Shown here: piece after piece, positions 1 to 12,700 of the stretch
Layout: every line of letters begins with the position of its first letter
How positions within the stretch are numbered: position 1 is the stretch's first letter
The notes under the pieces: generated by a model
The model's input: the letters and a program-made list of their open reading frames with translations, nothing else
What the model was told of the DNA's origin: nothing
Database searches by the model: none
Position numbers and translations under genes: made by a program
Source of the DNA: Herbidospora mongoliensis
GTDB lineage: Bacteria; Actinomycetota; Actinomycetes; Streptosporangiales; Streptosporangiaceae
Assembly: GCF_001570545.1 (NCBI RefSeq)
Contig: NZ_BBXD01000013.1
Location: forward strand, 62,001 to 126,000
DNA: 64,000 bases
Reading direction: 5' to 3'

Positions 1-706
1 GCAGTGATTCCGGTGAGGGTTGCTTCAGAGTCGCGAGGAGGACCCCCCTGGTCCATCCGCTGACCTGGAGCGCCTGCTTCTCCAGCTGCCTGCTCGGGAC
101 GTCGAAGGACTTCCGGCCCGGCTTCGTGGCCTCCTTGAGGAGACGCGGGATGACCGGGCCGAGTTGCATGCCCGATTCGGTCATGGCCTCGGCGTTCTCC
201 GAGAAGACGCACACCGCGCGCATGAGCCAGGTGACGGCACCGGGATCGCTCTTGCCGTGCTGCGCCACGAAGGCGGTGCCGCTGTCGGCGTCGGTGTCGC
301 TCAGCAGCTTGAGCCGCGCATCGATGAAGGCGCCTTCACCGCCCTTCCTGACCGTGCCCAGGCCGGGGTAGGTGAAGGTCAGCCCTTCCGTGACCGGGTC
401 GGGAGGATCGACCGTGGTGTCGGTGGGTTCGGTCGCCTGTTTCTTGCGGGCCACCTCCGTCTCGGTGTTGTCGGCCTCTTTTCGTTTCGTTCCCGTGAGC
501 GGCTTCTTGGGTGGAGCCGTCTTCGTGCCGGTCCCGGTGGAGAGGCGGGCGGGTGTGGTCTTCGTGGCGGTGGACTTGCCGGGGGCCGCCGTGGGAGGGG
601 TGGACTTCCGCTGCGGCGGCGGGGATGTCGTCGACGTCGTCGACGAGCTCGGCTGGACATTCTGGACCGAGCTCGTCTTCTGCTGCTTCTTCGTCCTCTT
701 CTTCAC
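1..706 (-). CDS. Lys/Thr/Pro-rich protein directly downstream of the Tc-toxin gene (3' end outside window)
   Basis: From a GTG at 706 the minus strand stays open for 235 codons to the window edge, so the C-terminus is missing. Third codon positions are overwhelmingly G/C, as in neighbouring genes. Residues 1-105 are a basic low-complexity segment (opening KKRTKKQQKTSS) rich in Lys, Thr, Ser and Pro. From about residue 108 a folded domain seems to begin (GLTFTYPGLGTVRKGGEG). No signal peptide or known family was recognised. A GAGG lies 6 nt before the GTG, and the GTG follows the toxin stop codon by 12 nt in the same reading frame, so translation is probably coupled to the toxin gene. It could be an accessory, effector or partner of the Tc-like protein, but that rests on position only. 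Confidence 0.75.
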   Translation of the reverse strand, partial: MKKRTKKQQKTSSVQNVQPSSSTTSTTSPPPQRKSTPPTAAPGKSTATKTTPARLSTGTGTKTAPPKKPLTGTKRKEADNTETEVARKKQATEPTDTTVDPPDPVTEGLTFTYPGLGTVRKGGEGAFIDARLKLLSDTDADSGTAFVAQHGKSDPGAVTWLMRAVCVFSENAEAMTESGMQLGPVIPRLLKEATKPGRKSFDVPSRQLEKQALQVSGWTRGVLLATLKQPSPESL

Positions 707-718
707 GTCCGGCCTCGA

Positions 719-3700
719 TCAGATCGCGCGGTACGTCAGGATGAGCCCCACGTTGATCAGGGCTTCGCGGTCGCCGTCGGCGGTGAAGGTCAGTTCCTCG
801 GCCCGCAGGCCGGGGATGCGGAGCATGGTCCCGTCGTTGACGACCTGGCCGCCACGCAGGAGCCGGGCCGAACCCCAGTCGGCCAGTTCGTAGCGGGCGT
901 ACAGGCCGGTGAGCTGGACGCCGACGATGTCGGGGAACATCTCCGGCGACAGCGGCAGCACCAGGTCACCGCCACCGGCGAAGGCCTCCCACTCGGTCAC
1001 GAACTCCCCGGCGACGTCGACGTAGCGGGCGGCGGCATACGGCTTGCGCATGCCCCTGACCGCGTTGGCGAAGACGTCGCCGCCCTGCTCGGCGGTGTAC
1101 TTGACCAGCAGCGTCACGTCGAACAGGTCCCACGGGCGGCGCCCGGTGACCTCCATCCTCCACGTCGAGACCGCGCCGGTGCCCTCGAAGGGGAGGTAGC
1201 GCTCGTCGTCGAAGCGGAGCTCGAACAGGCCGTTGTTGTCACGGTGCTGCTCGGTGTCCGACAGGGCGATCTGCTGGGACGGCCGCCAGTCGGAGCGGAT
1301 CGAGGCGGGCAGGTCGCCCTTGCCGTCCATCAGGTAGCGGACGGCCTTCGGGTCGGGGGTGAGCACCGTCTTGTGCCCGGTCTGGGTGAGCACGGCGTTC
1401 ACCTCCAGCGGCCCTTCGGGGCCGTCGAAGACGATGGAGACGGTCTTGATCCGGCGCTTGTAGTGGCCGGGGAAGTCCCGGTCGAACAGCGCCTCGGTGA
1501 GGGCGAACTCGCAGCGGCCGTCGTTCTTCAGGTTGAGCACGGCCAGCGGGTCGACCTGGAGCAGCGAGATCCGCTTGGTGATCTCGAAGCCCCGGCCGTC
1601 GTTGGACACGTACGCGTGGCCGAGGCGTTCGAGGTCGACGCCGAGGGCCTCGCCGGCGAGCAGGCCCGAGCGGCGGCTCTCCCAGTAGACCGGCTGGACG
1701 AACGAGTCGCTCACGCCCTGTTCGTACTGGTAGGCGCGTTCGGCCGCCTTGGCGATGTCGTGCGCGAGGCCGTAGCTGGCGAAGTACATCTGGGCCAGGC
1801 GGCCGGCCTTCCACTGGTAGAGCTCGGCGTTGGTGAACTTGCCGGTGAGGAAGGTGGCGACCGCCTCCAGGTCGGAGATCTCCTGGTCGATGATCTCCAG
1901 TTCGCGCTGGGCCTGGCCGAGCTGGGCCTTGGCCGAGGCGACCTGGTGACCCAGTTCGCGGTAGTCGGCCTTGGCCAGCATGACCTGGTATTTCCACTCG
2001 TCCAGCGTGCGTTCGTGTTCGACGCGGGTGCCGTACAGCTCGCCCAGGACGCTGAGGCCCTCGCCGAGGGCCTCGGCCATCTCGGCGCCGCTCTCCATGG
2101 CCTTGCCGACCTGCTCGCCGCCGATCATCGTGCCGAAGATGAACGGACCGGCCAGCACCTGCGGCAGGGCGAACGCGATGGCCGCGCCCACCTTGAGGCC
2201 CGCGCCGGTGAGGTGCGCAGCGGCGGCGGCCGTCATGATGTCGAGCTGCGACTGCTGGAGCGAGGTCAGGCCGTCGGCGATCTGCTTCTCGTAGTACTTC
2301 TGCCGCGCCTCGGTCGCCTCGCGGGAGGCCTCGATCTGGGCGAGGTACTCGGTGGCCACCTCGACCTGGGCCTCGCGCACGGCCCGGGTCATCTGCCGGA
2401 TGCCGGCCTCCTGCCGGGTCTGCAGGACCGACAGTTCCTCGGAGTCGCGGCGCTCCAGCACGCCGAGCAGTTCGCCGCCGAAGCCGCGCAGCCGGTCGAC
2501 GAGGTCCTGCGCCTTGCGGTGCAGGAACCCGAACCGGTAGTTCGGCACGGGCCCGGCGAGCCCGGCGCCGACCTGGTCGGGGGTGAGCCCGGCGGCGGCC
2601 CCCCTGACCAGCGCCATCACGTCGGCGGGCGGCTCGAACAGCGGCAGCGGGCGGCTGACGCCCAGGATGTCGAGCGAGGCCCTGATCTTGCGCAGCCGGT
2701 CTTCGACCCGGTCCCAGTACTCCCCGAGCACGGCGTTGCCGGGGATGTAGAAGTAGCCGTCGCCGATGCTCCGGTGCACCGCCCCCATGCCGTCGAGCAG
2801 GCTGCCGCCCGCCGTGACGCGCTCGGCGTAGGGGTCGCCCTCCTCCGCCGGGTCGAGTTCCTTGTACGTCTTCACCGGCGGCAGGTGGCGACGCCCGACG
2901 CCCTGCGGCCGGTCGCCGAGGATGTCGTACGCGAGGATGTAGAGCATCCGCGACTCGTCGACCGACTCCATCGTGTACTGCCGGAACAGCAGGTCGCCCC
3001 AGTCGAGCAGGTTGTCGACGTAGGCCATCACGACCGCCCGCCGATAGGCGGTGGGCCGCAGTTCGGCGATGGCGTGCGGGTCGAACGGGTCGTCGAGGTA
3101 GGTCTTCAGCAGGGCGCCCCGGTCGCCCATGAGGTCGTACTGGCGGCGCAGGCGGGCGATCATGCCGACCTTCTCGCGGAGCCGGCCGTACTGCTCGAAC
3201 GGCTGCGCCCGGACGGCCAGGCCGTCGAGGAGAGTCAGGTCGTCGGTGGTGCAGGCGCGGACGTGGTCGAAGACCGGGGCGAGCGTCTCCAGGTCGGCCA
3301 GCAGCGGCGCCATGTCGACCCCGACCTGGGAGGGCAGGTTGCGCAGGTCGATCCGGCAGCCCTCGACGAGCGCCCGCAGGTCGATCGCGAGGAACGGCAG
3401 GAACCGCCAGTAGCGCTCCGGCTCGGTGGGGTCGAAGACGTACTCGTACCAGCGCTTGGCGTCGTCGAACCGCTGCGCCGCGTTGAGCGCCTGGGCGATC
3501 AGCATCGGCGCGTGGAAGAAGATCTCCCAGTAGTAGCGGCCGTTGGCGCTCTGGAAGTCGACGTGGCTGCTCACCGGCACGCCCCCGACCTGGTCCTTCA
3601 CCCTGATGGTGGTGGTGCCGGAGGTCGTCGTGCTGAAGGCGGGCAGTTCGTCGATCTCCTGGGTCTCCGGCGCGAGCAGCGCGGGCACCCCGCCGACCAG

Positions 3701-6700
3701 CAGCCGCCGGTTCAGCTCGAACGCGGTGCTGGAGGTGAGCCGGACGATCTCGTGCTTCAGCGAGGCCCACTCGATGGGCCGCTGGAGCACACCCGTCTTC
3801 GAGTTGCTCTGGAAGTTCGGGCCGAGGAAGAAGACGAGTTCGGCGTCGGCGTCCATCGCGCCGTTGTAGGTGTTGGTGAAGTCGGGCGGCAGCGAGCGCC
3901 AGTTGCCCTCGATCGGGATGAAGTCCTTGATCGTGGTGAGCTCCTGGGTGGCCGGGATCACCGTGTACGTCTCCCCGGCGAAGACGTAGCGCTGGGTGCC
4001 GCGCCGGAAGGTGGCGTCGATCCGCTGCGGCAGCGTCTTCGGGTAACCGGCGTCGGCGGCGGCCGGGATGTCGTTGCCGCTCATCGTGTAGCGGAACAGG
4101 TCCAGGCCGCTGACCAGGTAGAGCAGGTCACCGTCGACGTAGGCGGCGTCGACCGGCGCGCCCAGGTTGAGGCCGGTCGAGACGCGGCCGAGCGCCCGGG
4201 TCTGCCGGGGGGTGGCCTCAGTGCCGACGGTGTAGGTGTCGTCGCCGAAGTACCAGGGCGTGCCGCGCATGTCGATCGCCGACCGGAGCTTGCCCGCGGG
4301 CAGGTGGTCGGGGTTGTCCTTGAGATCGCGCGGATAGTCCTTGTCGGGCGCGGTCTGGCCTGCGTCGGAGTACTTCGAGTAGGTGCCGTCGAAGATCAGG
4401 AACAGGGTCGTGCCCCGCGTGAGGGTGGCCTGCACCCGCGACTTGGTGCCCCACCGGTTGGCCACCTTGGCGGTCCCGGACAGCGCGCCCGAGTCGAGGT
4501 CGCGCGTGATCAGGTCGGAGCCGTTGATGAAGTACTCGGTCCGCCCGATCGTGAATGCCGCGTTGACCGACTGCCACTTGGGCAGGTCGTCGGGGTTGGT
4601 GCGGATCGCCTTCGGATAGCCGAGATCCATCCGGTTCGGGTTGCCGGTGAAGCGGTAGTACTCGCCGCCGGTGAACACGAACGTCTGGTCGCCGCGCACC
4701 AGGACCGCGTCGACCCGGCCGGTGCGGGCCAGTTCGGAGTCGGCGACGTTGCCCCACTTGCTCGCGATCGGCTCGGTGGTGGTGCGGATCGGGCCGGTGG
4801 GCTTGATGACGACGAAGTCGGCGTCGTTGAAGTAGTAGCGGGAGTCGTTGCGCTGGAAGCCTGCGTCGATCTTCGCCCACTGCGCGGCGCCGGTCCGGTC
4901 GCCGCCCTGGCCGGGCAGCCGGTGGGTGTTCTCCTTCAGCGGCAGGACCGGTGCGTCCTCGCCCGGGTCGGCGATGATCGGGCGGACCAGGAAGCTGCCG
5001 CCCTTGTGGTCGACGCTGAACCAGGGCCCGTCGGTCGACTCGGCCGGCATGTTGAACCGCACCACGCCGCCGACCGGCTCGGCGAACACCTTGCCGACGT
5101 CGATCAGGCGGGGCTGGGCGGCGGGGGCGGCGATCGGGATGGCGTACAGCTCGGGAGTGAGCGCGTGGGCGGTGGTGAACCGGCCGCCCGCCGCCAGGTA
5201 GGTCGCGGCGACCACGATCGAGTCGTGCACGCCCGCGCCCGGGACGGTCGCCGAGGCCTGGACCGAGAGCGACTCGATGAAGATCGTGCCGTCGTGCAGC
5301 CCGCCCGGCGGGAGCGTCTGCGGCGCGACCCACTCACGGTTGAGGTTCTGGAAGGAGTAGAAGACCCGGACCCGTTTCTTGGGCGGCGGCGCCGAGACGT
5401 TCTGCTTGTCGCCGTCGGTCTGCGCGGTGATCACGGTCTTGCCGGTGTCTTCCGGGGCGACCGACTCGACGACCGTCCAGAAGACGAAGACCCGGCCGAA
5501 GGCGTGCACGGGGTGCACCAGTGTGGCGTCGATCTGCACGTCGACGCGGGCCCACGGCTCCCAGCTCGCCGACAGGCGCTCGCCGTCGCGGAACTCCGCC
5601 TCGCGGAAGTACCACCGGCGCGGTTCGGTGCGGGTGCGGCCGAACAGCACGAGCTGGCGGGTGCCCTCGGGGTCGTCGTCGGCCCGGTAGACGTAGGCCC
5701 CGGCGATGGTCAGGCGGCTGACCTCGGTGTACTCGTCGAGGTAGCGCTTGTAGGCGCGCTGCACCGACTCGGCGGTGATCTCGCCCTGGAGGAGGTCGTC
5801 CTCCAGTTCCTTGAACGCCGGGGTCTTGGTGTCGCGCAGCTCGGGCCGGATGTAGTTCTCGGGGTAGAGGAAGACCTTCCGGTTGGCCTCCCAGATCCGG
5901 TAGTTCTTCAGCCACGCCCACCAGGTGCGCAGCTTCGGCTTGACGTCCTCATCGGAATCGAGCTCTTCGAGGTCGAGCAGGTAGCGGTGCAGGTAGAGCT
6001 GGGTGGCCGCGATGGCCTCCCGCACCCGGGAGGTGACGCCCTCCTTGCCCATCTCGACGTCGATGAGAGCGTGCTCGTAGATCTCGGCGGCGTCGGCCAG
6101 CTCGGGGTGCAGGTGGAGCACGGCCGGGACCAGCGCGTTGCGCTTCAGCACGTTGAGGTCATTGTGCGCGAGCGGCACGAGTGCCTCGGGCAGCAGCGCC
6201 TCAAGGGTGTCGGCGGTGGCGCCGTGCAGCTTCGACGGCCCGGCGCCCATCTTCCCTGCCGCCTTGAACAGGCGGACCAGCTTGAGCAGGAACTCGATCT
6301 CGAACCGCTCGTCTTCGACCGGGAACTCGGTGATCAGACCCGCGTTGCGCTTGGCCCAGCGCAGTTCCTCGACGTCCCAGGGGAAGATCTCGGTCAGTTT
6401 CTCGTACGGCTCCTGCGCGCCCTTGGCCAGCAGTTCCGCCAGGCCGCTGTGGCGGCGGGTCAGGTCGGCGAACTCGGTGATCGTGTAGACGTCCGAGAGG
6501 CGGTAGTCGGCGGCGTCCGACCAGCGGTGGCGGAAGAGCTGCGGGAAGGTGCGGTCGACCACGTCGAGGCGGCCGGTGTAGCGCACGTACAGGTTGTCCT
6601 TGACGAGATAGGTCGCCTCGCCCAGCGTGAAGGCGCCCGTGACGGCGTTCTCGAAATCGCGGTGCAGGTCGCCGAAGTCGTCGCGGATCGTCCTCGGGTA

Positions 6701-9700
6701 GCCCTCTTCCACATACTTGAGGTCGGTGGCCGAGTAGCGGGCGTACTGGCCGCCCCGGAAGGCGTAGAGCTCGCCCTTGGCCGAGACGAACGCGGCGTCG
6801 ATGGTCGTGCCGTCGGCGAAGTCGTTGCGGATGCGGCCGAACGTCGCGCTCACGTCGCCCAGCACGCCGTCGGCGGTGAACTTGGCGCCCTTGAAGAAGT
6901 AGACCTTGTTCTCCCGCAGGAACGCGGCGTCCACCCCGTCTTCGAACTCGACCGGGATCGCGCCCCAGTCGTCTTCGATCGTGCGCGGGTAGCCCTCGTC
7001 GACGTAGAGGTAGTCGGCGCCGGTGTAGCGGACGTACTGGTCGCCGGAGAACAGGAAGGTGTACTGGTCGCGGACCAGGGCCGCGTCGACCTTCTGCCGG
7101 TCGGCGACCGTGTTGCGGACCCTGCCGAGCAGCCCGATCGGATACGTCGCGGTCAGCGACGCCGACACCGCGAACACGGTGTCTCCGACGACCAGGTGGG
7201 CGGTCCGCCCGTTGGCCACGGCCGCGGTGACCTTCTTGTCCAGGACCGCGTCGTCGAACGCCTCGGGCAGCCCGGCGAACGCGGTCTCCCGGCGCAGCTC
7301 GACCGAGATCGGCTTCGGGTAGCCGGGGTCGGTGTAACGGTAGCCGGTGCCGGTGTAGCGGACGTACTGAGAACCCCCGAACACGAACGTGTGCCCGCCG
7401 AAGACCACCGCGGCGTCCACCCGGGAGCCGAACGGGTTCTCCGAACGGCCCCACCGCGACCTGATCTCGGCCGGCGCCGCGAAGGCCCGGTCGGCGTAGC
7501 GGGTGAAGGTCTCGGTGAAGAAGAAGTACGTCGCCCCGTCGGCCCCGGTGAACGCCGACGTCAGCCGGTCGCCGGCGGCGACGGAGAAGCCCCGCCAGAT
7601 GCGCTCGATCGGCCGGGGGTAGGACCACAGGCCGGTCGGCTCGCTGAACTGCACGCAGCGTTCGCCGCTGAGCAGCACCATCGTGTCGCCCTCGAACAGG
7701 ACCGCGTCGGGCATCGGGAACCCGTCGGGCGCCTTCCAGAACTGCTCGTCGGTCAACGACGGGTAGCCGGGATCGGGGGTGGTGTACGCACCGTCCTCGC
7801 CGGTGTAGACGAGGTGCCGCATCATGCCGGAGGCGTCCGGCTTCTCGAACACGTAGGTCTTGTTGTCGCGGAAGTAGGCCAGCGTGACGCTGGTCAGCCC
7901 GCCCCAGTGGTCGGCGATCAGCTTCGGCTCGCCGTCGATCACGTCGGCCGCGTCGCCGTAGACGACGAACTGGTCACCGGAGAAGAGGTAGGTGCGGCCG
8001 TCCCGGCCGACGAACGCGGCGTCGACCGCGTTGTCCTGGTAGATCGTGTTGCGCGGGCGGCCCCACTCCTCGTCGAGCGGGTAGTCCTTGCCGATGGCCG
8101 TGTTGAAGCAGGTCGCGCCCTTGAACAGGTAGACGTTCCCGTCGGCCCCGGTCAGGACGGCGTCCAGACCGCGCTGGTAGTCGGCCGGGACGGTCCGCAG
8201 CGCCAGCGGCCGGACCTCCTCGCTGTGGACAGGCCCTTCGAGGGCGTGCTGCCGCCGCCAGCCGGTCGTGGTCTGCACCATGACCGAGCCGTGGTCGACG
8301 TAGGCCGCGGTGATGCCGGTGACCGGGTAGGACCGCGTCAGCGAGTCGGAGACGGCGTGCCACTGGTCGCCCCTGAACAGGTAGGCGGTCCGCCCGTCGG
8401 CGAACGCGGCGTCGACCCCGTCGAGCTGGACCTTCAGCGCCTGGAGCCGCGGCTCCTTGTTCAGGCTTCCCAGCGCCTTGGGATAGCCGAACTCGATGTG
8501 CGAGTAGTCGTGGTCGCGGTAGCGGACGTACTGCGAGCCTGAGAACAGGTAGGTGTGCGTGTGGACCGACTCGACCCCGTCGACCTTCTCGGTGACGTCC
8601 ATGACCAGGGTCGCGTCGACCCGGCCGGTGCGCTGGATCGTGTTGACGACGTTGCCCCAGAAGTTGGCCGTCGTGGCCGGGTAGCGGTCGTCGACCTCGG
8701 TGTAGTCGCCGGTCGAGTAACGCACGTAGTCGGTATCGGAGAAGACGTAGGTCTTGCCGTCCTTGCCGACGAACGCGGCGTCCACGTGGTCGAACGGGAT
8801 GCTGTCCCAGCGCTCGCGCAGCGGCCTCGCCTCCGACCACCAGCGGTGGCGGCTGTCGAAGACGGTGAACCGGCCGCCGCTGAACAGGCAGGTCTGGTTG
8901 TCGCGGCCGGTGAAGACGGCGTCGATCGGGCCGAACGACTCGGGCAGGTTCAGCCAGTTCTCGGCCAGCGGCTTCGGGTAGCCCGCGTCGGGCTTGGTGT
9001 AGTCACGGGTGGAGTAGCGCACGTAGAAGGGGGTGTCGTCGCCGTACACCTTGATCCGGTCGCCCGACCGGCGGATGGTCAGCCGGATGTTCCCCTCGGC
9101 CACCACCTCCCACTGTGTGACTCCTCCGGGGGAGGCCCCGGTCACGGGCGCGTTGACGCCGACGGTGACGCCGTGGTCCTGGAGGCGGCGGCGCAGCGCG
9201 GGTGAGCAGAGGCCGTCGGCCAGGTCGGCCTCGTAGTCGGCGGGCAGGTCGAGGATCAGCCCGACCGGGCCGAACAGGTGGGCGGAGCCGTCCATCACGA
9301 ACGCGGCGTCCACCCGGTCGAGGCCGCCCCAGTCGCCGCCGATCGCGCGCGGGTAGCCGAGGTCGACGGCCGAGTAGTCGGCCGAGGAGTAGCGGATGTA
9401 ACGATCGCCGCTGAACAGGTAGGTCTTCCCGTCGAGGCCGACGAACGCGGCGTCGACCCGGCCGCCGGTCAGCGCCTCGTTCGGCACGCCCCAGACGTCG
9501 GCGGTCCGCGTCATGGAGCCGCCGGGCAGCGCGACGGTCTTGCCGTCCTTGAACAGGTGGACGGTGTCACCGTGCGCGAACGCGGCCTCCACCGAGCCCT
9601 CGAACTCGACCGGCACACCCGGCCACCAGGCCTCGATGCGCTGCGGGTAGCCGTCGGCGACCCGGACCCCGTCGTTCTCCGGGCTGTCGGTGTAGCGGAT

Positions 9701-12700
9701 CACCTGGTTGCCGGCGAACAGCAGATAGCCCTCGTCGTCGGCGTACGCCGCGTCGATCCGGGCGGCGCCGTCGAAGGTGTTGCGGACCCGGCCCCAGCGT
9801 TCGGTGATCGGCTGTTCCTTGAAGCCGTCGAAGGCCCGGTCGCCGGAGAAGACGTGGGTGCGGCCGTCGTGGCCGTGGAAGACGGCGTCCACGGCGTCGC
9901 GGAACCGCTCGGGGAGCGGGGTCTCGCCCTGCCACCACTCGGCGATCGCCCTCGGGAAGCCCTCGTCGGCCGCGTCGAAGGAACCGGAGTAGCGCAGGTA
10001 CTGGTCGCCGGTGAACAGGTGGGTGCGGCCCTCGACGTCGACGTAGGCGCCGTCGATCTTCTTGGGGGCGGTGAAGTTGTTCCGTACCGAACCCCAGATC
10101 TGGGTCTTCGGGGCCCAGCGGGTCTCGCCCTTCGCCCGGGTGAACGTGTGCGACCTGCCGTCGTCACCCCGGCCGACCAGCCAGTCGACGCCGTCGCGGG
10201 TGAAGGCGGCGTCGATCGCGGCCAGTGCGGCGAACCTCGGCGACAGCTCGGTGAGCGGCTTGGACCGCTGGTCGGCCAGCTCGTGAGAGGTCGCGGAGTA
10301 GGTCCAGTAGGCACGCCCCCGGAACACGTGGATCAGTCCGTCGAGGCCGGTCAGCAGGGCGTCGAAGCGGTCGACGCCGCGCGGCAGGGCGAGCGGCTCG
10401 GGGAACTTCCCGGCCAGGTCCTGGTCGCGGAAGGCGACGGTGACCTCGTCGACGTCGAGCCCGAGCTTGCCCGCCAGCCGGGCGAACCGGCGCAGCCGCC
10501 GGTAGACCCGCCGGAAGTCGGGGCCGACGGGACCCTTGACCGCGGGGGCCACCAGCACGTCGAGCGCGCCGGGCGCGACCGCCGCCCCGATGGCCTCGAC
10601 GACCGTGGTGGACACCCCGAAGACGTCCTGGAGCACGTTCAGCAGCGTGCGGTGCTGGCGTTCGGCCAGCGCGCCGAGGGTGGCGGCGATCTCCACGATC
10701 GCGGCGAGCTGCTCCTTGGCGGTGGCGTGCAGCACGAAGAAGACGTCTTTGGCGTAGTCGTCGACGCCCGGCAGGGTGAAGTCGAGCGCGCTGGTGACCT
10801 GGCGGAAGTAGCCGAGCCGCTCCTCCGGGACGGCCAGCGACGGGGTCAGGTGCCCGGCCTCGATCAGCATCTCGACCAGCCGGGGCAGCTCGTCGTCGTC
10901 GAAGCCGAGCTCGCTGAGGGCGTCCAGGTCGATCCGGTAGGGCGCCTGCGCCCGCGTCAGCGCCGCGACCCGCTCGAAGACGAGCTCCCCGTCTCCGGCG
11001 GTGAAGCCCTCGCCCAGGTCGACGGTGCCCTCGGCGTCGTCGAGTTCGTGCCGCAGCTCTTCGAGGACCCGCCCGTCACGGGTGATCGGCCCCTCCAGGC
11101 GCAGCACGACGCGAGTGGCCATGGCGTCGTCGGCGAGCGCGGCGAAGTCGTCGGGCTGGATGAGGTGCATCTCGGCCTTGACGGCGGCGAGCTGCGCCTT
11201 CATCGCGTCGAGGATGACCCGGCGGAGCGGATAGAACTCCAGCGCGACCCCGAAGTCGGCGACGTCGAGGACCGCGAACGCCGCCTTGTCGGCGAAGCGG
11301 CCGCCGGCGTCGAGGAACCCGTTGAAGCGCAGGCTCTGGGTGAGCGCGTCGAGCTGCTCGGCGGTCAGCTTGAGCTCGCCGAACGCGGCGGGGTCGAGCT
11401 CGATCTCGGCCTCGGCGAAGGCCAGGACCCTGCTCTTGAGATGGGCCAGCACGGCCGGGGCGACGTCGTCGAGCGTCGCGTTCACCCGGAACTCGCTCAC
11501 GTTGACCGGCTCGGCGAAGAAGTCGGCGTCGGTGACGTCGCCCTCGTCGCTCAGGTAGCCGTTGTGGATCAGGTTGTCGTAGAGCTCGGCCCGCTCGGCC
11601 TCGGTCAGGTCCGGCAGCGCGCCCGCCAGGTCGGACGGGTAGAACGTGCCCGGCAGCCCGGCGATCACGGCGAACAGCCCGTCGCGGTCGGCGGCGAAGT
11701 CACCGGCGAGGGTCAGCGCGCCGGGCAGGTCTTCGGTGACGAGCAGCCCGTCGGGCTGGATGACGCCCCGGATCACCAGGTTGGCGAAGATCTTGGCGGT
11801 CAGCCGGTCGGCCAGGCCGAGCCCTTCGAAGTCGCCCTTGGCCAGCACCCCGAGGTCGTCGACCGCGTCGTAGGCGGCGGTGGCGACCGTCGCCGGGTCG
11901 AGCCGCAGCAGGCGCGGGTCGTGCGGGGAGACCACGCCGTCGGGATAGGCGGCCAGGATCTCGTGGACGACGTGGGCGGCCCGCTCGTCGAACCGGTCGG
12001 AGACGAACGTCGCCGGGGTCAGCGCCACACCGGCGAACTGATCGGCGATCGTGGCGATGACCTCGGCCTGCTCCTCCTCCGACTCCGGCGTGGCCGGTTC
12101 CCCGAGGATCCCGGTCAGGTCCTCACCCGCGAACCCCCACGTCCGCATCCAGACGACGACCTCGACCACGGTCTGGGCCAGCCAGAGCGAGGAGACCGGG
12201 TCGTCGTCGCGTTCGAGCATCCGGTAGACGTCGGCCGACGTCGGCGCGAGCACCGGCAGCACCGGGAAGGTCGAGTGGCGCTCGATGGCGGGGTCGTTCT
12301 CCAGCGCGGTCAGCACCGCGAACAGCTCGGCGACCGACAGCCCGAGGTGCCCGGTTAATCGGGCGACCCGGTAGAGGACGACGACCGACGCGCGGCTGAT
12401 CTCCCGGTCGAACGGGCTCTCCTCCAGGGGGCCGGCGTACAACGCCCGGAATCGCGTGACCGTCTCGACCAGTTCCGGCTCGGCCATATCCATGGAACGT
12501 GCCAACTCGCGGCGGAAGGGCCGGTTCTGCGGCGCGAGGATGTCACCGGCCGGGCGCGGCAGTTCGTCGTCGACCGCCTCGGGAAGGGTGCGGGTGGTCA
12601 GCGTCTCGACCAGGTCGAACGGCACGTCGTGGGTGCGGTTCAGGTGCACCGCGGCGGCGACCGCGCGCAGCGTCTCGACGTCCAGTGTCGAGGTGAACGC

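Noticed and set aside
719-721. Idea that the toxin TGA is an assembly error and that the downstream ORF is its C-terminus
   Set aside because: The toxin already ends with a complete TcA C-terminal region, and the downstream ORF has its own ribosome-binding site and start. Readthrough is kept only as a minor possibility.
372-893. A plus-strand 173-codon frame over the toxin end and the partial gene
   Set aside because: It conflicts with the clearly coding minus strand, which has better third-position bias and a coupled start.
20-8542. A 2840-codon open frame on the plus strand opposite the giant toxin gene
   Set aside because: It is the mirror of a repeat-rich, high-G+C gene: stop codons are rare in the opposite frame because of codon bias. 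Its translation is low-complexity (Arg, Val, Glu, Gly, Asp) with no domain, while the minus strand shows full TcA and hemopexin domains.
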